Shown piece by piece: positions 37,915 to 46,552 of a DNA stretch of 62,099 nucleotides (position 1 is the first letter of the stretch; the number at the start of each line of letters is the position of its first letter). This DNA comes from Deinococcus fonticola (lineage in GTDB: Bacteria; Deinococcota; Deinococci; Deinococcales; Deinococcaceae), in the NCBI RefSeq assembly GCF_004634215.1, contig NZ_SMMH01000023.1, forward strand, positions 1 to 62,099, read 5' to 3'. The notes under the pieces were generated by a model. The model was not told the DNA's origin and did no database searches. It saw only the letters and a program-made list of their open reading frames with translations. A program made the position numbers and the translations under genes.

Positions 37915-39395
37915 GCGATATTCAGGGCGCGGAACTGGGGGCGCTTCTTGTTGAAGTGCTGCCGCATGCGCCCGATGATGCCGCTGACCTCGCGCACGCC
38001 CTCCACGACGAACGGCCCCTTGTTCAGCATGATGACCTCGGCGCGCACGCCGTTGGCCGCGTCGGTGAACTCGCCGCGTTTGGCCTCGCCTTTTTTGACG
38101 AGCCCTTCGAGCACCTGCGTGGCCCACACCACCGGCAGGTGCGCGGCCTCGGCCAGCCACAGCATTTCCTCCTGAATTTCAGTGAGGCGGGCAAAGCCCA
38201 ACTCTACGGCCAGGTCCCCACGGGCGATCATCACGCCGCAGGGACGCGTGCCGGCGACCTTCACCATCAGGTCGGCCAGGTTCTGCACCGCCAGTTTCGT
38301 CTCGATCTTCAGCACGATGCCCAGCCCGGCGGGCGCATCCAGGGCCTCTAATTCGTCCAGCAGCGCCTGCACGTCGCCCAGCGTCTGCACGAAGGAGTAC
38401 CCCAGCATATTGGCGTGCTTTACTGCGAAATGCACGTCCTGGCGGTCTTTGTCGGTCAGGGCGGGCAGGTTCAGGGTGGTGTCCGGGAAATTGATGCCCT
38501 TCTCGGCCTTGAGTTTCGCGCCTTTGGGCGGGGCGTGCGTCACGCGCAACGTCAGCACGCCGCCTTCGGCCCGCTCGATGAGGGTACCGATCTTGCCGTC
38601 GTCGAACCATACGCTCTGGCCCACCTGCGCCTGCCTGACCGCTTCGGGCAGGGTGCAGGTCACGCCCGGCAAGTCGTCCGGCAGCGAGGCCTCATCGGTG
38701 GCCAGGATCAGCTGCTCACCGGTGCTCAGACGGTCTTGTTTCTTCGGCCAGCGCGGCTGACCCGTGCGCACCTTGGGGCCGGCCAGGTCCATCAGGACGC
38801 GGCAGCTTTTTCCGGTGGCCTCGCAGGCGGCGTTCAGGTGCAAGAGCATCCGGCCCCAGGCGGCCTCGTCGTCGTGCGCGAGGTTGATACGGGCCACGGT
38901 CATGCCCGCCTCCAGCAGGTCGCGGATCAGCACCGGGTCGTCCGCCGCCTCCGAGGGGAACGTCACCATGATGCCCGGCGTCGGCCCCTCCCCGAACAGG
39001 TCGCGGGTATGCACGCCCAGCCGCGCATCGAGCAGAGCAAACGCCCCCCGGTCGGGCAGACGGGCCTCGCCGGCCAGCGCCGCCAGCGTGCCCTGCACCG
39101 CCTCCAGATTCGGCAGCACGTAGGCCTCGCAGCGGCCCAGGCTGGACGCGCCCCAGGTGATCAGTTCGGACTGCACGTCCCGGATGTCATGGCAGCGCAG
39201 GGCCAGGTAAGCCGCCAGGTTCCCGGCGCTGGGCAGGTACGAGGCTCGCGTGATCCAGGGCCGCCAGCGTTCCAGCCGCCGCGCGGCGTCCCCCCGCACA
39301 GCGTCGTCGAGGTCAGCCACCTGCTGCCGGAATAAGTTCAGGGAAGCGAGCGTCGAATCTTCCTGCATCACGGTCATGGGCTCAGGGTGCCGCAC
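37896..39395 (-). CDS. pyruvate-kinase-like protein with N-terminal extension and no C-domain
   Basis: A 499-aa protein whose residues about 135-470 are the pyruvate kinase barrel: TVARINLAHDD, VLMDLAGPKVRTG, GINFPDTTLNLPALTDKD, VLKIETKLAVQNL (K and E of the active site), MIARGDLAVELG, VVWATQVLEGL and KRGEFTDAANGVRAEVIML. The usual regulatory C-terminal domain is missing and the first 130 residues are a helical extension (SLNLFRQQVADLDDAVRGD, SELITWGASSLGRCEAYVLPNLEAV). A canonical PK is expected elsewhere. It probably binds a phosphoenolpyruvate-like substrate; the reaction is not established. Confidence 0.82.
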   Translation of the reverse strand: MRHPEPMTVMQEDSTLASLNLFRQQVADLDDAVRGDAARRLERWRPWITRASYLPSAGNLAAYLALRCHDIRDVQSELITWGASSLGRCEAYVLPNLEAVQGTLAALAGEARLPDRGAFALLDARLGVHTRDLFGEGPTPGIMVTFPSEAADDPVLIRDLLEAGMTVARINLAHDDEAAWGRMLLHLNAACEATGKSCRVLMDLAGPKVRTGQPRWPKKQDRLSTGEQLILATDEASLPDDLPGVTCTLPEAVRQAQVGQSVWFDDGKIGTLIERAEGGVLTLRVTHAPPKGAKLKAEKGINFPDTTLNLPALTDKDRQDVHFAVKHANMLGYSFVQTLGDVQALLDELEALDAPAGLGIVLKIETKLAVQNLADLMVKVAGTRPCGVMIARGDLAVELGFARLTEIQEEMLWLAEAAHLPVVWATQVLEGLVKKGEAKRGEFTDAANGVRAEVIMLNKGPFVVEGVREVSGIIGRMRQHFNKKRPQFRALNIAQPGTD

Positions 39396-39435
39396 GAACG
39401 TAAAGGCAATGTCTGCCGTTTGTCAGGGAATGACG

Positions 39436-40269
39436 TCAGCGAGTGAAAAGTTGACCGCAGGACACCCATTCGCGCTGCCCCTCGCGCTCCTGAATTCGGC
39501 CCAGCCCCCCGAAAGGAATGTGCGGCGCGGCCAGCACCCAGTTTTGCTCCAGCGCCTGCGCGAGGATTTCCCGGCGGGTTTGCGCGGCCTGCTCGGCGTG
39601 CTCATCCCACACGCTCGACCATTCGGGGCGCGCGACCTGCGCGGCAAAATGCCAGGTGTCGCCCAGAATAAGGGCCGTGTCCCCACCGTCCTGAACACGC
39701 AGACTGCTGGCTCCCGCCCGGTGGCCCGGCGTGGGGATAAGCGTGAGTCCTGACAGGAATTCGGTGTTGTCGTCCAGCACTTCCAGCTTTTCACTGTCCA
39801 GCAGGGGAGCGAGGCAAGCGTGGAAGAGGGCCGCGCGTTTTTCGTCTTCCCGAAATGCCTGAAGCTCCTGCGCCGACATGACGTAACGGGCGTTCGGAAA
39901 GCGTATCTGCCCCTGCGCGTTCAGGGTGCCGCCCACATGGTCGGCGTCCCGGTGGGTCAGGAACACCACGTTCACGTCCTCCGGCTGAAGGCCCAGCGCG
40001 GCGAGCCCCCACTCCAGCACATTGCCCATTCTGTTCACGGCATCGCCCGTGTCCACCAGAATTACCTGTCCGGTACGGCGCAGAACGAACACCTGCAAGG
40101 TGAAGAGCAGCGCCTGCGCAGCCGAGAAAAATCGCGGTTGACGCGCCGCGACAGCAGCCAGTTGTTCACCCTGCACGCCCTTCAGGAACTCTGGCGCGGG
40201 CAGTTCCCGTACATCCCATACCTGAATGGCCGACAGCTGAAACGCCCCCACCTGAACCTGATGAATCAT
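39436..40269 (-). CDS. MBL-fold metallo-hydrolase
   Basis: A 277-aa metallo-beta-lactamase superfamily hydrolase. The metal motif HxxxDH appears as LTHRDADHVGG at about residues 105-115 (HRDADH), the second ligand region as TPGHRAGASSL, and the bridging Asp as LILGDTWHFA. Similar proteins are lactonases, glyoxalase II-like or phosphodiesterase-type enzymes; the wide pocket and the lack of further domains do not decide which. It is preceded by an intergenic stretch with the decayed epimerase on the other side. Cytoplasmic, no signal peptide. Confidence 0.87.
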   Translation of the reverse strand: MIHQVQVGAFQLSAIQVWDVRELPAPEFLKGVQGEQLAAVAARQPRFFSAAQALLFTLQVFVLRRTGQVILVDTGDAVNRMGNVLEWGLAALGLQPEDVNVVFLTHRDADHVGGTLNAQGQIRFPNARYVMSAQELQAFREDEKRAALFHACLAPLLDSEKLEVLDDNTEFLSGLTLIPTPGHRAGASSLRVQDGGDTALILGDTWHFAAQVARPEWSSVWDEHAEQAAQTRREILAQALEQNWVLAAPHIPFGGLGRIQEREGQREWVSCGQLFTR

Positions 40270-40362
40270 CGAATCAAGTTAAGCACGCGCAGTTCTGGCC
40301 GCACCGCTTTTTTCTCTCCTGCGGTCAACACTGTCCCGGAGAGCCGTTCAGGGGCTGGGCTT

Positions 40363-41063
40363 TCAGTACCCCTGATGTCCGCGCGCCCGAACCTGCTGCA
40401 CCAGTTCCTGAATGGCTGGCGGCCAGCAGGGATAACGGAAAGCAAACCCCGCGTCCAGCAACCGCCCGGGAACCACCCAGCGGCTTTTCAGCAGCAGTTC
40501 CGCTTCGGATTGCATGACCAGCGCGCCCAGCCCAAGCAGCGTGGCGCTGGCCGGCACGCCCAGCGGAACCCGCCAGGCCTCCCGGTAAGCCCGCAAGAAC
40601 GCCGCGTTGGGAAAGGGATGGGATGGGGCGCAGTAACGTTCACCGGGCCGGACAGGTCAGTCTCAATCAGGAACTGAACAGCGCGGCAGAAATCCAGTTC
40701 GTGAATCCAGGAGACGTACTGTTCACCGCCCGCCATGGCGCCCGCACCGCCCAGTCGCACCACCCTGTCGGTGGTCTGCATGATGCCGCCCTCGCCCACG
40801 CCGTACACCATGGCCGTCCGCAGGGCCACCCGGCGCGTCATGGGAAGCGGTTCTTCCAGCTGGGCCGCCTCCCAGCGCCTGGCGACGTCCACGCTGAACC
40901 CCGAACCGGGTTCGCCCGTCCGTTCATCCTGCGGGTGGTCGCGGGCGTCGCGGTAAATGGTGGCGGTGGAACTGTTCAGCCACACCCGGGGAGGCCGTTT
41001 CGCCCCGGCCATGGCCCGCCCCAGGAAGCCCGAACCGCCAGCAACGACCAGTTTGCCCGTCAT
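40363..41063 (-). pseudogene. TIGR01777-type NAD-dependent epimerase, decayed
   Basis: Last gene of the AAA/VWA operon (ATGA overlap with the VWA gene). The N-terminal Rossmann start MTGKLVVAGGSGFLGRAM is intact, but it jumps directly to RPPRVWLNSSTATIYRDARD, leaving out roughly 65-70 residues that homologues have, an in-frame internal deletion. Near the end a tandem GGGAT duplication (40615-40624 on the plus strand, CCCAT on the coding strand) shifts the frame; the true C-terminus (AAFLRAYREAWRVPLG to ARGHQGY) is in the next frame. Removing 5 nt gives 231 codons. Likely non-functional. Confidence 0.82.
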
Positions 41064-42244
41064 CCCGCTGCGCCTCCTTTGGTGACGATGCCCTGCTCCC
41101 CGGCCCAGGTGGCGATGTCGTCCCCGCGAATGGCGGCGGCCATCAGGTTCGGGAAATGATCCGGCGTACAGGCGAAAGCGGGAATGCCCATGCCGGCAAA
41201 AGTCTGCGCCACGCCGTGATCGTAGCTGGGTGCGCCGTCGTCCGATAGGGCCAGCAGGGCAATCACGTTCACGCCGGCGTCCTTGAGGGTGCGGGCGCGG
41301 GCCAGCATCTCGCGCTCGTTGCCGCCCTCGTACAGATCCGAGATGAGGACAAGGATGGTTTGCTCGGGTTTGGTGATGATGCCCTGACAGTAGGCCAACG
41401 CGCGGTTGATGTCGGTGCCGCCGCCCAGTTGAATGCCGTACAGCACGTCCACCGGGTCGTCCAGGTTCTCCGAGAGGTCCACGACTTCGGTGTCGAACAC
41501 CACCACGCGGGTGTCCACGGCCGGCAGGCTCGCCAGCACGGCGCCGAACACGCCGGCGTACACCACGCTGGAGGCCATGCTGCCGGACTGATCCAGGCAC
41601 AGCACGATGTCGCGCAGGCTGCGGCGTTTGCGCCCGTACCCCACCAGCCGCTCGGGAATCACCGTGTTTTTCTCCGGCAGGTAATTCTTCAGGTTCTTGC
41701 GGATGGTGCTGTCCCAGTCGATCTCGCCGGGGCGGGGGCGGAAGTTGCGCTGGGCGCGGTTGAGGCTGCCCGTCACGGCGGCGCGGGTGGGTTCCTCCAG
41801 GCGCCGGGTCAGGTCATCCACGACCTTGCGCACCACCGCGCGGGCGGCGTCCTTGGCTTTGGCGGGCATCACGCCCTTCAGGGTCAGCAGCGTACCCATG
41901 AGGTTCACGTCCGCCTCCACGTTCTCCAGCATTTCCGGCTCGAACAGCAGTTGCGTCAGGTTCAGTTTCTCGATGGCGTCCTTTTGCATGACCTGCACGA
42001 CGCTCGAAGGGAAAAACTCGCGCACGTCCGCCAGCCAGCGCGCCACTTTCGGCGCACTGCCCCCCAGCCCGCCCTTGCGGGTTCCCGTTTCGGCGTCGTA
42101 CAGGCCCGCCAGGGCGTCGTCCATGCGCCTGTCCTCCAGGCCGAGGGAAATCCCAACCCCTTCCCCGTGGGTCAGGCCGTCGGCCTCACCGCCCCCCAGC
42201 ACAAGTCGCCAGCGGCGCAGGCGTTCAGCATTGAATTCCGTCAT
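41060..42244 (-). CDS. VWA-domain protein of the SWIM/MoxR operon
   Basis: A 394-aa soluble protein with a von Willebrand A domain in its C-terminal half. The MIDAS metal site DQSGSMASS is at about residue 218-226 (DxSxS intact), and GGGTDIN and LVLISDLYEGG give the remaining MIDAS residues. The N-terminal half is helical (RLRRWRLVLGGGEADGLTHGEG, then FFPSSVVQVMQKDAIEKLNLTQLL). VWA proteins of this kind work with MoxR AAA ATPases as substrate adaptors in metal-insertion or remodelling complexes. It overlaps the DUF5682-type gene by 4 nt. No signal or TM helix. Confidence 0.9.
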   Translation of the reverse strand: MTEFNAERLRRWRLVLGGGEADGLTHGEGVGISLGLEDRRMDDALAGLYDAETGTRKGGLGGSAPKVARWLADVREFFPSSVVQVMQKDAIEKLNLTQLLFEPEMLENVEADVNLMGTLLTLKGVMPAKAKDAARAVVRKVVDDLTRRLEEPTRAAVTGSLNRAQRNFRPRPGEIDWDSTIRKNLKNYLPEKNTVIPERLVGYGRKRRSLRDIVLCLDQSGSMASSVVYAGVFGAVLASLPAVDTRVVVFDTEVVDLSENLDDPVDVLYGIQLGGGTDINRALAYCQGIITKPEQTILVLISDLYEGGNEREMLARARTLKDAGVNVIALLALSDDGAPSYDHGVAQTFAGMGIPAFACTPDHFPNLMAAAIRGDDIATWAGEQGIVTKGGAAG

Positions 42245-44532
42245 GGGTTCACTCCCAGCATTTTCAGGACGATGGGAACGACCTGCATGCCGCGTTCCTC
42301 GTCAATTTCCGTGACCACCCCGCGCGGCTTCACTCCGCCGCCCTTCAGGTTCTCGCCGATGGCGCGGCGTTCGGCTTTCTCGAAGCGGGAGAACACGCGC
42401 CGCAGCAGGGGCAGCACTTCCTGAAAAGTGCTCTGTTCCAGGCCGGAGAGCCAGCCGTCCAGCAGGTTGAGCAGGGGCGCGTCGTGGATGAGGAGCGTGC
42501 CGCTGTGACCCAGGAACCCGTCGAGCCACGCGGTCACGTCCAGAGGTGCGGCGCTGCTCAGGGCGAGGCTGAGGCGACGTTCCACGTCTTCCCTCTCCAG
42601 GTGCGCGGCGTCGCGCAGCCGGCGCACGGCGTCCCCGACGAGGACGGGCGCGGTGTCGTCGCGGTCGGCGAGGCGCCGCAGGGCCGCCTGCCACTCGCGC
42701 AGGGCCGCCGGGTCGTCCAGCAGGCGCACGGCCGCGTCGGCCTGCTGCACCTGCTGGCGCAGTTCGTTCGCGGCGTCCTCGGCCAGGCCGATAGCGGCGG
42801 TGGGGAGCCCCACACTGGCCCGCGTGAGGAGCGTGCGGAAGGTTCCGGCAGCCTGTTCGTCCCCGCTGGCCGCGCGGCCGCGCACGTCCCCGTAACGGGC
42901 GAGCCGGGCAAGGGGTGGCAGGGCGCCCAGCAGGTCGCCCACATCGGCGTTCAGGGCAGCGCGGGCGTTCAGGGCGTTCAGGGCGGGCGGCACAGCGGCC
43001 GTCAGATCGGCGTGCCGGATGGCTTCCAGCAGGGCCGTCAGTTCGGAAAGCGTCGTGGCGTTGTGCGCGGCGTCCACCGAGTGCGCCGTGGCGGCCTGTT
43101 CCACCGTCTGCCCGTAGCGGCTGGCCTCAACGAGGCGCACGCTGAATTCCGGTTTCCACACCAGCACCCACGCTTCCTTGAACGTGCCCTTGCCACTGGC
43201 GTACCGTTCCTGCGCCCACGGCACGCCCAGCAGGTTCAGGCGGTGAAACAGGGCGCTGCGCTCCAGATCGGTGTCCTTGCGCAGATCCAGGGTCAGGTCG
43301 TCCTGCTCGGCCTGCACTTTCAACCGCAGCTTCTTCTGCTGCCGCGCCATGTCCTGCGCCAGAGGCACGGAAGGCGTGTCGTCCGGCACTTTGCCCAGCG
43401 CCTCGCCCACAATAAGCTTCTGTGAGATCAGGCGCAGCGGCAGGTCGCTGTCCCAGCCGAAAACGCTCAGGGCCGCTTCGTTCAACTCGTCCAGGCCCGG
43501 CAACGCCCGCCCACGCAGGAACGCAAGGGTGTTCGCCAGGCGCGTGGCCTCGATGACGCTGGCGCTGCTGGCGTCCAGTTTCTCATCGCGCAGCAGCCGC
43601 GCGGCGCGGGCGAACCAGCGTTCCGTGACGTGCTGCGGCGTGGTGAAGAGGTGGTGGTAGTAGCCCGGCGAGCGCACGCCCGCGCCGTACCCGCTGCTCA
43701 TGCTGAGGCGCCCGTGTGTCCAGGGCACCCAGGTCAGGCTGACTTTCGCTTTGGGCAGGCCCTTCAGGATGGCCGCGTCCTCCTTCGCCCTGAAGGCTTC
43801 CGTGTCCAGCGCGGGCGAGTGCCACGCCCCGCACACCACCGCCACCCGCTGAAACCCTTCCTTGAGCGCCGCGCGAATGGTCTGGCGCATGAACGCCTCG
43901 CGCATCGCCTCGCGGCCCAGCGGGGCTGGCGCACCTACCCGCACCGCCTGCATGGCTTCCAGAATCGCCTCGAATACCACGAAGTCGTTTCCGCGCGCCT
44001 CCACCAGCGTTTCCCACCAGCGCTCGAAGTCGCTGTATCCCGCCGCCTGCGCCAGCACGCGCAGAGGGTCAGCCCGCAGTTCGGCGTCCATGTCCGGGGC
44101 GTCGGGCATGTCCGGCTTCCCCTTGCCCTGCGCGGCGTCCGGTTCCGCTGCGTCTGATCCTGCGGCGTCCAGTCCCCCTTCATCCTCGTCGCGCAGGGCG
44201 AGCGTGGCACTGGCGGGCAGGTCCATGAACCGCGCCTGTGCCCCTGCGCCAGTCTGACGGGATTGGGCTGCCCAGCGGAACGCCACGAACTCCGGACTGA
44301 ACGCCGCAAAAGGCCAGAAGGCCGCCCTGGCCGGGTCATCCGTTACGTACCCCAGCAGCGCCACTGGCGGCTCCAGTTCCTCGCGGGTCAGGAAAGGCAG
44401 CACCGAATCCGCATCCGCCGGGCCTTCCACCAGGATGATGTCCGGTTGAAGCTGATTCAGGGCGTGTTCCAGACTGCGGGCCGAACCGGGCCCGTGGTGC
44501 CGGATGGGAAAAATGGAGACTTGAGGCGTCAT
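42241..44532 (-). CDS. DUF5682-family protein
   Basis: A 763-aa protein of the uncharacterised DUF5682 family, recognised by the N-terminal IFPIRHHGPGSARSLEHAL and DIILVEGPADAD blocks and by RVAVVCGAWHSPAL further in. The front part resembles ChaN/TraB-like or esterase-like folds with a conserved HHG and several His/Glu residues that could bind metal, so an enzymatic activity is likely but untested. The rest is a long helical region with an acidic insert (DEDEGGLDAAGSDAAEPDA) near residue 120. It is a fixed partner of the VWA, AAA and SWIM genes in many bacteria. Coupled to both neighbours by ATGA overlaps. Confidence 0.82.
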   Translation of the reverse strand: MTPQVSIFPIRHHGPGSARSLEHALNQLQPDIILVEGPADADSVLPFLTREELEPPVALLGYVTDDPARAAFWPFAAFSPEFVAFRWAAQSRQTGAGAQARFMDLPASATLALRDEDEGGLDAAGSDAAEPDAAQGKGKPDMPDAPDMDAELRADPLRVLAQAAGYSDFERWWETLVEARGNDFVVFEAILEAMQAVRVGAPAPLGREAMREAFMRQTIRAALKEGFQRVAVVCGAWHSPALDTEAFRAKEDAAILKGLPKAKVSLTWVPWTHGRLSMSSGYGAGVRSPGYYHHLFTTPQHVTERWFARAARLLRDEKLDASSASVIEATRLANTLAFLRGRALPGLDELNEAALSVFGWDSDLPLRLISQKLIVGEALGKVPDDTPSVPLAQDMARQQKKLRLKVQAEQDDLTLDLRKDTDLERSALFHRLNLLGVPWAQERYASGKGTFKEAWVLVWKPEFSVRLVEASRYGQTVEQAATAHSVDAAHNATTLSELTALLEAIRHADLTAAVPPALNALNARAALNADVGDLLGALPPLARLARYGDVRGRAASGDEQAAGTFRTLLTRASVGLPTAAIGLAEDAANELRQQVQQADAAVRLLDDPAALREWQAALRRLADRDDTAPVLVGDAVRRLRDAAHLEREDVERRLSLALSSAAPLDVTAWLDGFLGHSGTLLIHDAPLLNLLDGWLSGLEQSTFQEVLPLLRRVFSRFEKAERRAIGENLKGGGVKPRGVVTEIDEERGMQVVPIVLKMLGVNP

Positions 44533-45464
44533 AGGTAGAGTAAGCCTCCCTTCTCAAGAAAGCCGCTGAACTCGTCCGGCACGTGGTCAATCCGGTTCCA
44601 GCGCAAGTCCAGCTTTTCCAGCCGGGGCAGCAGCGCCAGCCAGCCGGGAAGTCCGGTGAGGCGGTTGGCCCGCAAATCCAGGAAACGCAGTTCCCTCAGT
44701 TCGCGCATGGACTCCGGGAGTTCGCTCAGTTCGTTGAATCGCAAGTCCAGCACGGCCAGATTCCGCAATTGACCGATGCTGTCCGGCAGATGCGCCAGCT
44801 TGTTGCCCTGCGCGTTGATTTCCCGCAGGTTCACACACCGGCCCAGTTCAGCGGGAAGCTGCGTCAGGTCGTTCTTCATGACGTGCAATTCACGCAGGTG
44901 TCGCCACTGACCGATGCTTGTCGGCAGGGTGGCGAGACGATTGTTGTACGCCCGGAATTCGACGAGGTTTTCCAGTTCACCCAGCCCGTCGGGAAGTTCC
45001 GTCAGCGCGTTGTCTGTGACGTTCAGGTAGGTCAGGTTGACCAGCGTGCGAATCGAATCAGGCAGCGAGGTCAGGCCGTTGTTGCTGACGTACAGGAACC
45101 GCAGTTCGCGCAGGCCGCCGAAGCAGTCGGGCAGGCCGGCCAGCCGATTGTGCCCCAGGTCGAGCATCCGCAGGCTGTGCAGGCCACCCAGTTCCGCTGG
45201 AAGAGACGCGAAGTTGTTCCCGGACAGGTTCAAGGTGTGCAAGCGGGTGAACGTCCACAACCAATCGGGAATGTCCGTGAGCTGGTTGTCGTACACGCTC
45301 AGCGACTCAAGGTTGTCCGCCTCACGCAGCGCTTCCGGCCACTGGCTCAGGCCACAGCTGTTCAGGTTGACGTGAACAGGCCAGGGCGCACCCGCTTTCA
45401 CCGCCTCCAGGAGAGACTGACCTCTGGGGCCCCTGGGGTGCTGGTGAGAGAAGAACTCTCCCAT
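44529..45464 (-). CDS. leucine-rich repeat protein inside the AAA/VWA operon
   Basis: A 311-aa protein made of about ten LRRs of the 23-residue bacterial type, each of the form LxxLxLxxNxLxxLPxxI (for example LHTLNLSGNNFASLPAE, LRMLDLGHNRLAGLPDC). It has an N-terminal 55-residue cap and a short C-terminal cap ending FLEKGGLLYL. There is no signal peptide, so it should be cytoplasmic and act as a protein-binding adaptor. Such a member is not part of the usual SWIM-DUF5691-AAA-DUF5682-VWA set as I know it, so its placement between AAA and DUF5682, coupled on both sides, is unusual. Target unknown. Confidence 0.85.
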   Translation of the reverse strand: MGEFFSHQHPRGPRGQSLLEAVKAGAPWPVHVNLNSCGLSQWPEALREADNLESLSVYDNQLTDIPDWLWTFTRLHTLNLSGNNFASLPAELGGLHSLRMLDLGHNRLAGLPDCFGGLRELRFLYVSNNGLTSLPDSIRTLVNLTYLNVTDNALTELPDGLGELENLVEFRAYNNRLATLPTSIGQWRHLRELHVMKNDLTQLPAELGRCVNLREINAQGNKLAHLPDSIGQLRNLAVLDLRFNELSELPESMRELRELRFLDLRANRLTGLPGWLALLPRLEKLDLRWNRIDHVPDEFSGFLEKGGLLYL

Positions 45465-46552
45465 CAGCTCACAGTCCGGCAGGCTTTGTAGAAGTCCTTC
45501 CAGTCGTCGCGTTTCTTGGCGACAGTTTCCAGGTACTCGCGCCAGATCACGCCGTCCTGCACCGGGTCTTTGATGACGGCCCCGACCAGGCTGGCGGCAG
45601 TGTCGTGGGCCGACAGCTCGCCACTGCCGAAGTGCGCGGCCAGCGAAAGGCCGTGGTTGACGACGCTGATGGCTTCGGCAGTGCTCAGGGTGCCGCTGGG
45701 GCTTTTCAGCCTGGTTTTGCCGTCCTCGGTGACCCCGGCGCGGAGTTCGCGGAACACCGTGACGATGCGGCGCACTTCCTCCAGGGCGGGGGGCGCGGCG
45801 GGAATTTCCAGGGTTCTGGCCAGGCTGTTCACGCGGCTGATGACGATGTTCACCTCGTCGTCCAGGCTGTCGGGCACCGGCAAAACGACGGTGTTGAAAC
45901 GGCGTTTGAGGGCGCTCGAAAGGTCGTTTACGCCCTTGTCGCGGTTGTTCGCGGTGGCAATGAGGTTGAAGCCGCGCACCGCCTGCACTTCCGTGTTCAA
46001 CTCGGGAACAGGCAGGCTTTTCTCGGACAGGACGGTGATCAGGGTGTCCTGCACGTCGCTTTGCACGCGGGTCAGTTCCTCCAGCCGGGCAATTTTGCCC
46101 TGGCGCATGGCGTGCATGATGGGGCTTTCCACCAGCGCGGCCTCGCTGGGGCCTTCGGCGAGCAGGCGGGCGTAATTCCAGCCGTAGCGGATGGCTTCCT
46201 CGCCCGTTCCGGCGGTGCCCTGCACCAGCAGCGTGCTGTCGCCGGAGATGGCGGCGGCCAGGTGCTCACTGACCCAGCTTTTGGCGGTGCCGGGCACGCC
46301 GATCAGCAGCAGGGCGCGGTCCGTGGCGAGCGTGGCCACGGCAATTTCCATCAGGCGCCTGTCCCCGACGTATTTGGGCGTGATCTCGGTGTCCCCGGCC
46401 TTCCCGCCCATCAGGTACGTCAGGACGGCCGCGGGCGACAGGTTCCAGCGCGGGGGCCTGGGCCGGGTGTCGTGCTCTGCCAGCGCGGTCAGTTCATGGG
46501 CGTACTGCTGCTCGGCGTGTTGACGGAGGACGGTGGTTTCCAGGTGGGTCAT
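45464..46552 (-). CDS. MoxR-type AAA+ ATPase
   Basis: A 362-aa AAA+ ATPase. Walker A is LLIGVPGTAKSWVSE (about residues 81-95), Walker B/sensor region follows at IARLEELTRVQSD (hhhhEE), sensor 1 is FNLIATANNRDKG and the arginine-finger loop is SALKRRFNTVVLP. This is the MoxR/YifB-like clade with an N-terminal helical segment. MoxR ATPases are chaperone-like and remodel or assemble complexes together with VWA proteins. Located between the DUF5691-type gene (4-nt overlap) and the LRR gene (1-nt overlap). Confidence 0.92.
   Translation of the reverse strand: MTHLETTVLRQHAEQQYAHELTALAEHDTRPRPPRWNLSPAAVLTYLMGGKAGDTEITPKYVGDRRLMEIAVATLATDRALLLIGVPGTAKSWVSEHLAAAISGDSTLLVQGTAGTGEEAIRYGWNYARLLAEGPSEAALVESPIMHAMRQGKIARLEELTRVQSDVQDTLITVLSEKSLPVPELNTEVQAVRGFNLIATANNRDKGVNDLSSALKRRFNTVVLPVPDSLDDEVNIVISRVNSLARTLEIPAAPPALEEVRRIVTVFRELRAGVTEDGKTRLKSPSGTLSTAEAISVVNHGLSLAAHFGSGELSAHDTAASLVGAVIKDPVQDGVIWREYLETVAKKRDDWKDFYKACRTVS

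Noticed and set aside
44583..45491. Plus-strand direct repeats over the LRR gene as a possible CRISPR array
   Set aside because: The periodicity is the 69-nt coding repeat of LRR units with no conserved identical spacer-repeat structure. No CRISPR array was seen anywhere in the window.
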